Assembly: GCA_003315655.1 (NCBI GenBank)
Contig: NIZT01000059.1
Location: 1 to 64,000 of the forward strand
DNA from: Candidatus Methanobinarius endosymbioticus
GTDB lineage: Archaea; Methanobacteriota; Methanobacteria; Methanobacteriales; Methanobacteriaceae
Reading direction: 5' to 3'
DNA length: 64,000 nt
This document shows, in pieces, positions 10,405 through 20,934 of the stretch (position 1 is its first letter; the number at the start of each line of letters is the position of its first letter). A model generated the notes under the pieces. That model was not told the DNA's origin, did not search any database, and saw nothing but the letters and a program-made list of their open reading frames with translations. Made by a program: the position numbers and the translations under genes.

Positions 10405-11299
10405 ATGATAATTAAAAGAATTAAATCTAAAAATAAAAGAAATTATAATCCTTTAAATGATTTTCTTTTCTCCCAGTACATGGCAAAATCAGGATGTGAA
10501 AAACAATTAATAGGATTAATAAACTCAATACTCAAAGAAAACAATGAAAAAACTATAGAAAACATAGAAATCATAGATAATAAATTCATTCCAGGAAAAA
10601 TTATTGGTAAAAAAGTTGCATTCTTGATTTAAGATCAAAAACAAAAGACGGAGAATAATTAATCTTGAAGTTCAGTTAAAGGATGATAATTTTTTTAAAA
10701 GAAGGAGTCGGCTGTATATTTCCCGAAAATTCTCAAATTCAGCAAAAAAAGAAGAACTAAAACACATAAAAGAACACATCCTAATAAATTTACTCAATTT
10801 CCAATATTGTGATAATAAGAAAGTTAATCGAAAATTTAATATGTTAAATCAGACGGATATTGATTGTAATTATAATGATTGTATAAAAATCATTAATATT
10901 AATTTAATTCCGTTTAGAAATGAAAAGGAACTTGATTTTAAACAATGAATTAACAAAATGGTTAATATTTCTAGATAAAAACAGCCCCATGGAGCTAATA
11001 AACATGGTAACAACAAAAGATGAAAATATAAAAACAGCAGAAGAAAAAATAGAAGAACTACTTTCCAATGAACTATTGTTACATGATATTCACATGCGAA
11101 AACAAGCCGGTTAAAAATACCAAAGAGAAATGACACCAGCCAAAGACAAAACAATAAAAAAGGAATCAAATAAGATAAAAAAGAGGATAAAATAGAAGAA
11201 AAGATTAAAATAGCTAATAATTTTAAAAGTCAAGAAATAGATTTGGAACTAATAGCTAAACCCACAAGTCTTAGAATAGAAGAAATAAAAAATTTATAA
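10405..11299 (+). mobile_element. Rpn/PD-(D/E)XK-type transposase-nuclease gene, copy 1, broken
   Basis: The frame begins MIIKRIKSKNKRNYNPLNDF and continues, through shifts, with FLFSQYMAKSGCEKQLIGLI, ILDLRSKTKDGR, IINLEVQLKDD, YISRKFSNS, IININLIPF, ELTKWLIFLDKN and a C-terminal Lys/Glu-rich helix. This matches the Rpn family of recombination-promoting nucleases/putative transposases, whose D...ExQ core (DLRSK...NLEVQ) is present. Shifts occur near 10620, 10940 and a stop at 11112-11114. No terminal inverted repeats were seen. Positions 10826-11202 are identical to 63419-63795 in the second copy, which has the same overall length (895 bp). Confidence 0.7.
10826..11202 (+). repeat. 377-bp perfect direct repeat, copy 1
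   Basis: I compared this block by eye with 63419-63795 and found no difference. The repeat ends are sharp: outside it the two element copies differ at many sites. It contains the same frameshift after FRNEKELDFKQ and the same TAA after HMRKQAG in both copies. Confidence 0.9.
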
Positions 11300-11334
11300 C
11301 CTTAAAAACTCTATTTAGAAAATAAATAACTTTG

Positions 11335-12540
11335 AATTATTAGATATCTTTAGTTAATAATTTATCTCCTAGTACTCGGATTCCTATTGCTCCTAATGGG
11401 GCTGAAAATATGATTGCTATTGTTACTATGGTTATTATAATCTTTTCAGATGCTACACCTGTTGATAGTGGAATAGCTCCCACTGTTGCTTGAACTGTGG
11501 CTTTTGGAAAATAAGCTACCATGGAAAAAACTTTTTCTTTAAGATTTAGATTTGTTTTAAGTAGTGATATATATATACTCCAATGGATCTAAATAAAAGT
11601 CCAAAACAAACTATAGCTAATCCTGGCACGATCAGCTAATAGCTAAACCTATATTCCACTGTGCCCCTAACATTACAAAAACTGTCATTTCAGCTAAAAC
11701 CCAAATTTTTCTAAATTTATTTGATAGCTTAGTTGCTGTTTTTGCAGTTCTACTAAAATCATAAATCCAACAACCATGACTCCTAAAAGTCCTACTATTG
11801 GGATTATTCCTTCTAAAAATTGACCTAAACCATTAAGAAGAAGTCCTGAAGATAAACTCGTTAATAATTTTTCTGTTAGTGTGAAATTCCATTTTCTAAA
11901 TAGATTAAGTAATATGAGTCCTGCTATTAATCCTAATAAAAGTCCTAAAATTAATGATACTGGAATACCTATTATTGTCCATGCTATATTAACATTGGTT
12001 CCAAAGTAAACTCCTAAAAATGATGAAAATATATTTATAGCTACTACATCATCAACTGATGTTCCAGCTAATAAAATTGATGGAATCGATTTTTTAGTTC
12101 CTAAACCTTTATCCATTAAAAAAAGCATAGAAAGAACTAATATAGCAGGAGCTACTACACCTAAAACAAATCTTAACATACCTCCTTCTATAAACGAGAT
12201 TCCTAATATAAACGGGGCTATGATAACTACAGACATTCCTTCAAAACCGAAGGTAAAAATCCCATGGTTATGGCTGGTCTTCCAACTTTTATAATTGAAT
12301 CTTGACTGATATCTAAGCTTGCTCTTATTAAAAGAATTACTATGGCTATTGTACATAATTCTCTTGAAAGATCTAAAAATGATCCATGTAGGAAATTAAA
12401 TCCAAATGGTCCAAGTAAAATTCTTAGGCCTATTAATCCGATAAATCCAGGAATCTGAAACCTACTCAATAGTTTTGTAGATATTATTCCAAGAGTGAAG
12501 ATAATTCCGAGATTAACAGCTATCTGATCCCTATTATCTT
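11335..12540 (-). pseudogene. Na+(K+)/H+ antiporter of the CPA family, broken
   Basis: Minus-strand pieces read, in order, DQIAVNLGIIFTLGIISTKL, RFQIPGFIGLIGLRILLGPF, ILLIRASLDI, RFVLGVVAPAILVLSMLFL, SILLAGTSVDDVVAINIFS, GLLGVMVVGFMILVELQ and finally FPKATVQATVGAIPLS with IGIRVLGDKLL. These are the membrane segments of a Kef/NhaP-type cation:proton antiporter, including the TSVDDVVAI site that holds the ion-binding acidic residues. Shifts lie near 12235, 11745, 11640 and 11525. Function when intact: Na+ or K+ exchange for H+ across the membrane. Confidence 0.75.
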
Positions 12541-12997
12541 TATTATATTATTTATAATATAAAATATTTTATCATTTATTTTTACTATATTCTTTTTAAA
12601 TAATTTTTCATAAATTTTTTAAAACTTTTCAGAATACTTTTCATTGATTTATTATAATATTTATTATAAATTTATTAATTTTTATAGATTAAAATTATTA
12701 TTTAATATAAATTAGAATTTCATTATAAATTAATCTTTATATAATTTCACATGATTAATCATTATATTTAATAATATTATTAAATCATTTTTCATTAATA
12801 AAAACATGTATTATTTGAAATTTTTAATCTAATTTTTAATTTTTATAGAAATATCTCATATATAGTAATAATTAATTAAATAATTTTCATACTAAATTAA
12901 TAATATCACTTGAAAATAGTTATCTTTATATTGAATATTTGATATAAGGTTGAATCACATAAATTTTGACATAATAATAAAGAGCTGATGTGAATAT
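12541..12997. other. AT-rich intergenic gap
   Basis: Between two divergent pseudogenes. Nothing is supported beyond the likely former promoters. Confidence 0.5.
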
Positions 12998-14505
12998 ATG
13001 TCAGAACTATATAAAAAAAATGATTGATGAAACTATAACTGCTCAAAGAGCAGATTTTAGCACTGTTGATAAGAATCAGGGAAAAAATTTAGTGTGAAAG
13101 ATGCAGAAAGCTATGTTAAAGTAGTTACTGATATGAAAGCTAGTGATGGGCAAACATAATCAGTGTTTGATCTTCATGTTGATTCAGTTAATGCACACTT
13201 TAATGTATTAAGTGATTTGACTGATACTGTTAGACCTGAAGATGATCCGTTTGTAGAACATTATCAAACTCCTGCTATTCCTGAAATATTTTGTGAAGAA
13301 GATGAAAAGTTTGAAAAAAGTTTAAAAACTTTTATTTCAACCATTGATGGTTGTGAAGCACTCATTGGAAAAGAAGTCATTCAAAGATATGGTGGATTTT
13401 ATGGTCCAACACGTGTAGTTGATTTTGCACTTATTCTTGGAAGTACTAGTAATGTACTTAATCAAATATTATTAGAAACTAAAATTCCAGAACATCATAA
13501 ACAAACAATTTTAGCTGCAAAATCATGGGGTATGAATACATCTTATGGTATTTTGGAGAAGTATTTGCTAATGAACTTGAAGCTGGTGCTACTTGCAACA
13601 GATGCTGTTAAAAAAGAAATAGGCACGATTAAAAAGATCTATGAAACTCCAATTTTAAAGGTCAGGCTGATTTAATGGATGATTTAGGTCAAAATTCATT
13701 TGATGTAAGAGCTTATATGAGCAATTACAAAAAATCAATGAGAAAAAACTACCATAGCTGCTATGGAAGATGATGTTCATTATAGTAATATTGTAACTGT
13801 TCCTACTTATTGTGTAGGTGATATTTCACATCATATATCTCAATCAACTTACAATATGTGTAAAGATGATATGATAATGGGAATTATTGATGCTACAACT
13901 GATGTTATTGATAGTACATTAAATTCAAATCTTGATAATTATAAATCAGAATATGATGTTTTATCATTAGCTACTGGAGCTTTTGCTTCTGCAGTTGAAA
14001 ATATTCTTGAGTTAGATGGGTTTAATGCACCAATGATTGTGAACCTTTTAACTAAATGTTTCCACAACTATGTACAACGATATCCTACAAGAGGAGCTGC
14101 ATCTGAGCTTCATAATTGTGATTTTATGGATACAATATATAGGGGTTGGGGATTCACTGATAAAACTAGAAGAGCAAGAAATAGTGAAAAAACTGATTTA
14201 GTTCCTGCTGTTAATGGATTTAAAGTAGACCTCGATCCAGTTAGAAATCATGATGTAGTTATGAATCCACAAAGATATACTTATACAGCATGTGCTATTT
14301 CAGTTAGATTCTCCTCTCTTATGAGATTAAGCTGATTATCCTTGTCTTTTAACTAGTGAACCTATAACAGCTACTATAATGACTAATATTATAGCTCTTC
14401 ATAAAGAAACTCCAGCAGCAACCTGTTCGTGGATGTAAAAATTGTGCATCAACAGCTCTTGTTGACTTTAGACATCATTATTGTCAATGGAAAGAAGCTG
14501 TATAA
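12998..14505 (+). pseudogene. DUF2193 protein of methanogens, broken
   Basis: Starts MSELYKK, shifts in an A-run at about 13013-13020, then continues MIDETITAQRADF, FDLHVDSVNAHFNVLSDLTD, RPEDDPFVEHYQTPAI, RYGGFYGPTRVVDFALI, AKSWGMNTSYGI, AMEDDVHYSNIVTVPTYCVG, ELHNCDFMDTIYRGWGF, NPQRYTYTACAISVRFS and CKNCASTALVDFRHHYCQW. I recognise this as the roughly 500-residue DUF2193 family, confined to methanogens and of unknown role. It has Cys/His-rich conserved stretches, possibly metal-binding. At least five shifts (near 13018, 13078, 13158, 13552, 13740) and one near 14330 break it. The conserved regions remain very readable, so the loss looks recent. Confidence 0.7.
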
Positions 14506-14662
14506 GTCATTAATGAAGAAAAATGTTCAAATCTATTGAAAAATATTATAATTATAATTTTTTTAAAATTATACTTTTTGAAAAATAATATTTAAAAATT
14601 ATTTTATTTTTTAATTATTTTTCACTATTTTAATTTTTTATGGTTTGAAACTTTTAGGTGAT

Positions 14663-15427
14663 ATGATGACTTGTGGAATTTAAAAAAGTATTAGCTGAAC
14701 TTGTTGGAACATTTCTAATGGTATTTTTTGGGACTGGTTCTGCAGTAGTTACATTAATGGCATCTGATAGTATTGATCCTAACAATGTGGGAATTGGTAT
14801 ACTTGGAGGACTTAGTGATTGGATAGCTATTGCACTAGTATGTGGTTTAAGAGTTATGCCATGTATTTATCTGTCTGATAAAATATCTGGTGCACATTTA
14901 AATCCAGCAGTTACCATAGAACTACTTATCAACAAAAACATATCTTTTAAAGATTCTTGTTATTATTTTGTTGGTCAATTTGTTGGAGCAATTATTCCGA
15001 GTTTATGTCTTCTTGGAATATTTGGTAGTGATATTGGGGCAGGAATCGGTGCTCTAGGTGCAAATGCTCCTACAGCAGGTATAAGTTTTTCACAAGCTAT
15101 GTTGGCTGAAATAGTTGGTACATTTTTATTAGTATTAGTTGTTATGGGTGTTGGTGTTGATAAAAGAACAAATCCTAGTGTTTATGGATTATTTATTGGT
15201 ATGGCTATTGGTATTTCTTTAACATTTTTAGGTCCTATCACTGGAGGATGTATTAATCCAGTTTGTGGTTTTTCACCATATCTTGTAAACTTTTGGTAGG
15301 AAATCCTGCAGGTTTAGTTTGGACTAATTATTTAGCTTTATTAATCGGACCGATTGTTGGTGGAATTTTAGCTGCTTTATTATATAAATATTTAGCAAAA
15401 CCAAATTTAGAAGAGATTTCTGCATAA
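14663..15427 (+). pseudogene. Aquaporin/MIP channel, broken and mutated at the pore
   Basis: Membrane protein with MIP architecture: EFKKVLAELVGTFLMVFFGT, the first pore motif AHLNPAVT, TFLLVLVVMGVGVDKR and ITGGCINPVCGFSPYLVNF. The second pore motif, normally NPARxFGPYL, reads NPVCGFSPYL: Ala to Val, the selectivity-filter Arg to Cys and Gly to Ser. Each is one C-to-T or G-to-A change from the expected codon. A frameshift near 15295 separates the last helix (VGNPAGLVWTNYLALLIG, to stop 15427). The start is also damaged: ATG 14663 is out of frame and the open frame can begin only at GTG 14673. A water or glycerol channel that is dead. Confidence 0.8.
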
Positions 15428-15716
15428 TTTAGTTAAATAACTAATTAATTATTCTTTATATTTATTTTATTTATCCTATGATTACTTTCTTATACGCTAT
15501 TTATATTATTTGTTTCATTTATTTTAGTTATTTATTTATCTAATTATTCTATTTCATTTATTTTTGATAATTTGAGTTTCATGGTTTTTCAATTTTTAGA
15601 GTAAATTATATAATTAAAGAATAAGAAACTAATAATAATTATTAATAAAGAACTTAAAACAGTTTATATAATAAAATATATCATTTTAATTAAATAAAAA
15701 TTTTTCGGAGTATTGA

Positions 15717-16760
15717 ATGATTCTTATTACTGGAGGAGCGGGATATATAGGAGCGCATGTTAACAAAAAACTTCATAAAGAAGGTTTTGACACAATTGTT
15801 TTAGATAATCTTAGTCATGGTCATGAACATGCAGTTAAATGGGGTGAATTCTTTGAGGTTGATTTAGCTGATTCTGAATCTATTAATTCTATATTTGATA
15901 AATTTGACATCGAAGGTGTGATGCATTTTGCTGCTTTTACTTCAGTTGTAGAATCCATTGAATTTCCAACCATGTATTTTAAAAATAATTATAAAAATAC
16001 TTTAAAACTTCTTAAAATCATGAAAGAACATTCTGTGGATAAGTTTATATTTTCATCTACAGCTGCTGTTTATGGAAATCCTAAAAAAATACCTATTGTT
16101 GAAAATTCTCCAATAAATCCAATAAATCCTTATGGAAAATCTAAATTAATGGTAGAAAATATTTTAAAAAGAGAATCTGAATTAAAATCAAGTAATTTTA
16201 GATATTCTTCTTTAAGATATTTTAATGCAGCTGGTGCAGACCCTGAATGCGAAATTGGTGAAGATCATGATCCAGAAACTCATCTTATTCCTCTTATTTT
16301 AGACGTAGCCTTGGGTAAAAAAGAAAAGATAACTATATTTGGGGACAATTACGATACTTTAGATGGAACGTGTATTAGAGATTATATTCATGTAAATGAC
16401 TTAGCTCAAGCTCATATTAAAGCTTTTAATTATATAACTGATAATAAATTTAATAGAAATAATAATGGCAATGACTTTAATAATGACTCTGATAATAATT
16501 CTAACAATAACTTTAATAATAACTCTGTTTTTAATATTGGAAATGGTAATGGGTTTTCTGTTAAAGAAGTCATTGATGTTTGTGAAAGGATAACTGGTGA
16601 AAAAATTAATCAAAATATATCCAAAAGAAGGGAAGGAGATCCTCCTATACTAGTTGCTGATTCAAAAAAAGCTAAAAATATGTTAAATTGGGATATAAAT
16701 CTATCTGATTTAGCTAAAATCATTGAAACCGCATGGAATTGGCATAAAAAGAAAAATTAA
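15717..16760 (+). CDS. galE: UDP-glucose 4-epimerase (GalE) with Asn-rich insertion
   Basis: 347 residues, intact. An extended SDR enzyme with Rossmann motif GGAGYIG (residues 6-12), FSSTAAVYG (112-120) and catalytic Tyr139/Lys143 in YGKSK. It interconverts UDP-glucose and UDP-galactose (or the N-acetyl forms) for pseudomurein and surface glycans. Residues about 243-270 form an Asn/Asp-rich, low-complexity insertion between the two conserved blocks AQAHIKAFNYI and VFNIGNGNGFSVKE; in relatives these blocks are nearly adjacent. It is encoded by repeats of AAT/AAC and GAT, as in slippage. The motif set outside the insertion is complete, so activity is likely kept. Confidence 0.88.
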   Translation: MILITGGAGYIGAHVNKKLHKEGFDTIVLDNLSHGHEHAVKWGEFFEVDLADSESINSIFDKFDIEGVMHFAAFTSVVESIEFPTMYFKNNYKNTLKLLKIMKEHSVDKFIFSSTAAVYGNPKKIPIVENSPINPINPYGKSKLMVENILKRESELKSSNFRYSSLRYFNAAGADPECEIGEDHDPETHLIPLILDVALGKKEKITIFGDNYDTLDGTCIRDYIHVNDLAQAHIKAFNYITDNKFNRNNNGNDFNNDSDNNSNNNFNNNSVFNIGNGNGFSVKEVIDVCERITGEKINQNISKRREGDPPILVADSKKAKNMLNWDINLSDLAKIIETAWNWHKKKN

Positions 16761-17044
16761 TTTATACACGATTTCCTTTTTATTATTTCTTCTATTTTTA
16801 TTATTTTCGACATAAGTTATATAGAATATTAAGTAATTATATATAATAACAGAATGAGTATTTAGTTTGTATGAAATTACATTATTTAATATACACTAAT
16901 AGAAATAATGTACAATTATATTAATATAAAGAAAATAAATATTAATATAATAAATACTAATTTGATAAATATTAATACAATTATCTAATTTATTTGTTTA
17001 TTTAATTTAAAAAATATAAAAATTATAAGGAAAAGGCGAAAAAA

Positions 17045-19082
17045 TCAAAAAAGCTTTTTATGGGATTATTTATTAGTTTTATATTTATAATTTTTTGTTT
17101 ATCCTTAAGTAATATTAGTGCATCCAATATATCTATCAATAATACATCTAGTGGTGATATTCACGGTGCTTTGTCTATTGCTAATTCTAATGATAATATT
17201 ATTCTTCAGTCGGGATCATATTCAGGTTCTAACAACATTAACTTACAGATAATTAAAAATATTACTATTAGGGGAAAAGGGTCTTCAAACCAAGCAATAA
17301 TTAATGGAGGCGGTGTTAGTCAGTTATTCTCCACAGCAGGTAATAATTTAAATATTCATTTGTTAATGTTACTTTTATTAATGCTGCTAATGGGGTCATG
17401 ACAGATTATCAATCTGGAACGATTAATTTTATTAATTGTACTTTCACAAATAATACTGGTTCGGCTCTTGTTATGGGTTATAATTCTAATTATAATATAG
17501 TTAACTCTAACTTTTATAATAATACTGGTCAACAAGGTGGAGCTATTAATAACAATAATGGGCATTTTAATAATACTAATACAACATTTATAGGTAATAA
17601 TGCTTCTTCTGATGGTAGTGCGATCCATATTTCAGGAGCTGTTGATACTAATATTATTAGCTCCTATTTCTATAATAATACTGCTAAATCAGGAGTTGGT
17701 GGGACTATTTTTTCAAATGCTGGAAATATTCATGTAACTAGATCTGATTTTGTAAATAACACAGATATGGGTGATGGTGGAGCAATAGGCCTCGATGGAT
17801 GTAATGTTGTTTTAAACTACAATCGTTTTTATAATAACAATGCTACATCTACTTGATATCAAGTTTATGCTGGTGGAGGCACCTTCGACTTTTCTATGAA
17901 TTGGTGGGGTGACAATGATCGAGCATATTACTATGATAATAATGGACATGCTCATGTATCTACTAACTGGGTTGTTGTTGATGTTAATTACACAGGTAAT
18001 GGCAGTTCTGATCATAATTCAGAATTTTATTATTATATTAGACTTAGGGATGGTAGTTCATTTGATCCGTCATTACTACCTTTCTTTACTCTTGATGAAA
18101 GTGCTGGTCCTAATCCTACTTTAATTCCTCAATGAGATGCTCGAATTAATCAAACTGTATATATTGCTGTTATTCCATATAGTATAATGGTTACTTTTGG
18201 TGTTGATGATTGGAGAAAAGTATTTGGAGAAATGGAACTGATTATATCAATCTAACTATTACCAAAGTAGCTAATGTTACAAAAAATCCTTCTTATGGGC
18301 AATTGATTAATTATACCATTACTGTGACTAATCATGGTCCTGATGATGTTACTGGTGTTGTGGTTAATGAATTATTGTCTGGTTCTTTGGTTTATGTTGA
18401 TGATTCTAGTGGTGGGTTGTATGATCCTGGTACTGGTGTTTGGTCTATTGGTAGTTTAAATAATGGTGATTCTGTTACTTTGGTGATTACTGTTCGTGTT
18501 AATGGTACTGGGCTTATTGTTAATGATGTTAATGTAACATCAGAGATCAGAAAAATATTAACAACAATACTAACAACTCTAATATTACTCAAAACATTAC
18601 AGTTAAACCAAATAATACTGATTCCTTTAATACAAGTCTTAGTATTACTGGTAAAGTTTCTAATGATGGTAAATCCATAATTATCACAGGTAGATTAACT
18701 GATGAAAATGGTAATCCATTAGCTAACAAAATTATTAAATTTTATGTTAATGGAGATTATGTTGGACAAGGAATAACTAATAATATGGTATAGCTCAATT
18801 TATATATAAATCTAAGACTCCATTTAAAGATGATTATTATATACTCAACAATATATTTGCAGGTGATGAAATATACTCTTCTTCATCCAATACTACTACC
18901 ATAAAGATAAATAACAATTCAAATAATACAACTAATAATACTAATAAAACAGCAAAAAAATTCACTAATGCAGGTGTATCTATGAAAAAACTGGTATTCC
19001 AATAAACTGTGATCTTATTAGTTTTACTAAATTTACTTAGTATAGCTATATGGAAAAAACAAGAATGAAAACAGATATATAA
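17045..19082 (+). pseudogene. Adhesin-like protein with beta-helix and DUF11 domain, broken
   Basis: An export signal (GLFISFIFIIFCLSLSNISA) starts near 17060; an in-frame ATC at the position expected for the start may be a lost ATG. Next come Asn-rich beta-helix repeats (17398-17856), a TGA where Trp would fit (17854-17856), another TGA (18133-18135) and a DUF11-type domain (NYTITVTNHGPDDVTGVVVN ... SIGSLNNGDSVTLVI) at 18210-18540. A Big/Ig-like tail (GNPLANKIIKFYVNGDYVG) and a damaged membrane anchor follow. At least six lesions. The domain order is that of cell-wall adhesins in gut Methanobrevibacter. Confidence 0.8.
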
Positions 19083-19095
19083 TTAAAACTTTATT

Positions 19096-19138
19096 GGGAG
19101 AATTATTTTCTATTCTCTCTTTTTATTTTTTTTTATTA
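19096..19138 (+). terminator. Hairpin plus T-run after the adhesin remnant
   Basis: Stem GGGAGAAT (19096-19103) pairs with ATTCTCTC (19112-19119) with one G-T pair and an 8-base loop, followed at once by a T-rich run (TTTTTATTTTTTTTT). Archaea terminate on T-runs, so the run alone may be enough. Confidence 0.6.
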
Positions 19139-19254
19139 TTTATTCTTTATTTTTAATTTATATGTTGTTTCATCGTATAATACAATTTATTTTGGTTTTA
19201 ATAATAATTTTAATAAAATAAGAATTTAATAATCGAACTTTAGACAATTTAAAG

Positions 19255-20409
19255 CTATTTTTTTAACATTAAATCCATCACTGAAAATTTTTTCTTTATA
19301 TTTTTATTTTCGTTTTGACTATTATCTGAATTACTCCTTAATGGGGGCATGGATGATTTTAACAAGTCTTTATTAGCTCTGTCACTTACTTCTTTAAATA
19401 TCATTTTATAAGCCGTACATTGTGGATCAATAGATTTTGCAGATCTTGTAGCTACTATTCCATTGTAAGGACATCCTCCTCTACAAAACTTGATATAAGT
19501 ACAATCAGCACAGTCTTCATCTACAAACTTTTTAAACTCTTGAAGTTTTTCCAAAGCTTCACTTTCCATAAGCTCTTCCATACTAGGAATATCTTTTACA
19601 TTTCCCATTATCCATTCTTCTATTCCATTAAAACGATAACAAGGATAAATACTTCCATCATAGCCTATAGCTAAAGTATCTCCCATACAATCAGCAAATG
19701 TACAAAGTGTTCCTCTTCTTAAAAATGAACTTTTGCAGATATGATCGAAATCTTTTATTTCAATTTTATCAAGGTCATTTAAATATCTATCAAGAAGGCT
19801 GATTAATAAGTTTCCATGATCTTCTTGGGATAATGCCCATGGATCTGCATTATCTCCTCTCATAGATGGAAGAGCTGCATGAAGTTTCATATTATATCCA
19901 TTTTCTAAGAAATAGTTATAAATTGCTTCTTCAAAATCCTTGGAATATGAGGTAAAAGTACAGATAAAACTCACTCTAACTCCATTGTCAGTAGCTATTT
20001 TATAACCTTTCATAGTCTTATCAAAGTAACCTTCACCTCTTTGATGATCATTAATTTCACGAGGCCCATCTATACTAGTACTAATAGATACATTATATTC
20101 AGCAAATAATTTAGCTAATTTTTCATCAATTAGCCAAAGATTACTTTGTAATGAAAATCCTGCTTCTTTATGAGTAGTAGCATTTTTCAAAAGAGGTAAT
20201 GCTTTTTTATAAAAGTCATATCCTGCAAGAAGAGGTTCTCCACCATGAAATGTAAAATGGACATAATCATCTCTGAAACCATCTAACCAATTTACAATTT
20301 CTTCTATCACTGCGCTGTCCATTGTCCCAGAATTTTTTTTAGAACCCCAACAATATGCACAATTGGAAGGACAGTCTAGAGTTGGAATTATCATTACATG
20401 GAAAGTCAT
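19255..20409 (-). CDS. Peptide-modifying radical SAM/SPASM enzyme (Mhun_1560-like)
   Basis: With the start at the ATG 20409 (MTFHVMIIPTLDCPSNCAYC) the protein has 384 residues; the open frame extends 20 codons upstream but the family begins at this Met. The radical SAM cluster motif is CX3CX2C (C13, C17, C20). FTFHGGEPLLAG is the GGE motif. The C-terminal part has the SPASM-type Cys set: CTFADC, YDGSIYPCYRF, CADCTYIKFCRGGCPYNG and a final C. It resembles the family of putative peptide-modifying radical SAM enzymes of methanogens (TIGR04083). Directly upstream on the same strand, 74 bp away, is a 61-residue Cys-rich peptide gene, its likely substrate. Its low-complexity tail (SDNSQNENKNIKKK) is lineage-specific. 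Confidence 0.82.
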   Translation of the reverse strand: MTFHVMIIPTLDCPSNCAYCWGSKKNSGTMDSAVIEEIVNWLDGFRDDYVHFTFHGGEPLLAGYDFYKKALPLLKNATTHKEAGFSLQSNLWLIDEKLAKLFAEYNVSISTSIDGPREINDHQRGEGYFDKTMKGYKIATDNGVRVSFICTFTSYSKDFEEAIYNYFLENGYNMKLHAALPSMRGDNADPWALSQEDHGNLLISLLDRYLNDLDKIEIKDFDHICKSSFLRRGTLCTFADCMGDTLAIGYDGSIYPCYRFNGIEEWIMGNVKDIPSMEELMESEALEKLQEFKKFVDEDCADCTYIKFCRGGCPYNGIVATRSAKSIDPQCTAYKMIFKEVSDRANKDLLKSSMPPLRSNSDNSQNENKNIKKKFSVMDLMLKK

Positions 20410-20483
20410 ATTTTCACAACAATTATTCAGAAAAATTATTATTAATATTCTAGAATTTACATTATTCAAATATTTTTATTTTA

Positions 20484-20669
20484 TTATTCCTTTAATTCTT
20501 CTTTTTTATTTTCTTTTTCATCTTTTTCTTCAAAAATATGTCCACATTCATCACAAACAACAGCTTTCATTTCAGAATGAGCTCTATGTTCATCTAAAAT
20601 CTTTCTTTGAACTGTTTTATCTTGGGATCCGCATTTAGGACATTTTGCTAGTAATTGTTCTAATTTCAT
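20484..20669 (-). CDS. Cys-rich small peptide, likely radical SAM substrate
   Basis: 61 residues with two paired cysteines: CPKCG (C10, C13) and CDECG (C39, C42), joined by a conserved-looking centre DEHRAHSEMKAVV, then an acidic/basic tail EEKDEKENKKEELKE. It resembles the Cys-rich peptide family found beside radical SAM enzymes in methanogens (TIGR04165, the CbpA type, as I recall it). It precedes the radical SAM gene by 74 bp on the same strand and is intact among decayed neighbours. Alternative reading: a free-standing zinc-ribbon protein using the four Cys as a metal site. The two are not exclusive. No leader cleavage site is obvious. Confidence 0.75.
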   Translation of the reverse strand: MKLEQLLAKCPKCGSQDKTVQRKILDEHRAHSEMKAVVCDECGHIFEEKDEKENKKEELKE

Positions 20670-20934
20670 GATATTAATATTATTTTTCTAATTTAAATAA
20701 TTTGTTTTTTATATAAATAATTATACTATCTATTTTTTATTAATTATCTTGTTATACATATTTTTAGATAATTTTAATAATTTTATTTATATGATATTAA
20801 TTATTATAATATTATTAATATTTTATAAATTATAATAATATTTATAATAATATTTAAAATTAATATTTAAAAATTATTGAAGAAATCAAAGAAATACAAA
20901 TAAGAAATTACTAAGCTATTGAAAAGTGTTTATT

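Noticed and set aside
10870-11169. Minus-strand hydrophobic frame inside each Rpn-type element (also 63463-63762).
   Set aside because: It is the shadow of the A-rich sense strand; both copies are identical only because the block is.
16401-16613. Minus-strand open frame of 70 codons inside galE.
   Set aside because: It arises from the Asn-rich repeat read on the other strand (Ile-rich); no ribosome site.
18392-18592. Minus-strand frame inside the DUF11 part of the adhesin remnant.
   Set aside because: Antisense shadow of a Thr/Val-rich repeat region; the sense frame has clear DUF11 motifs.
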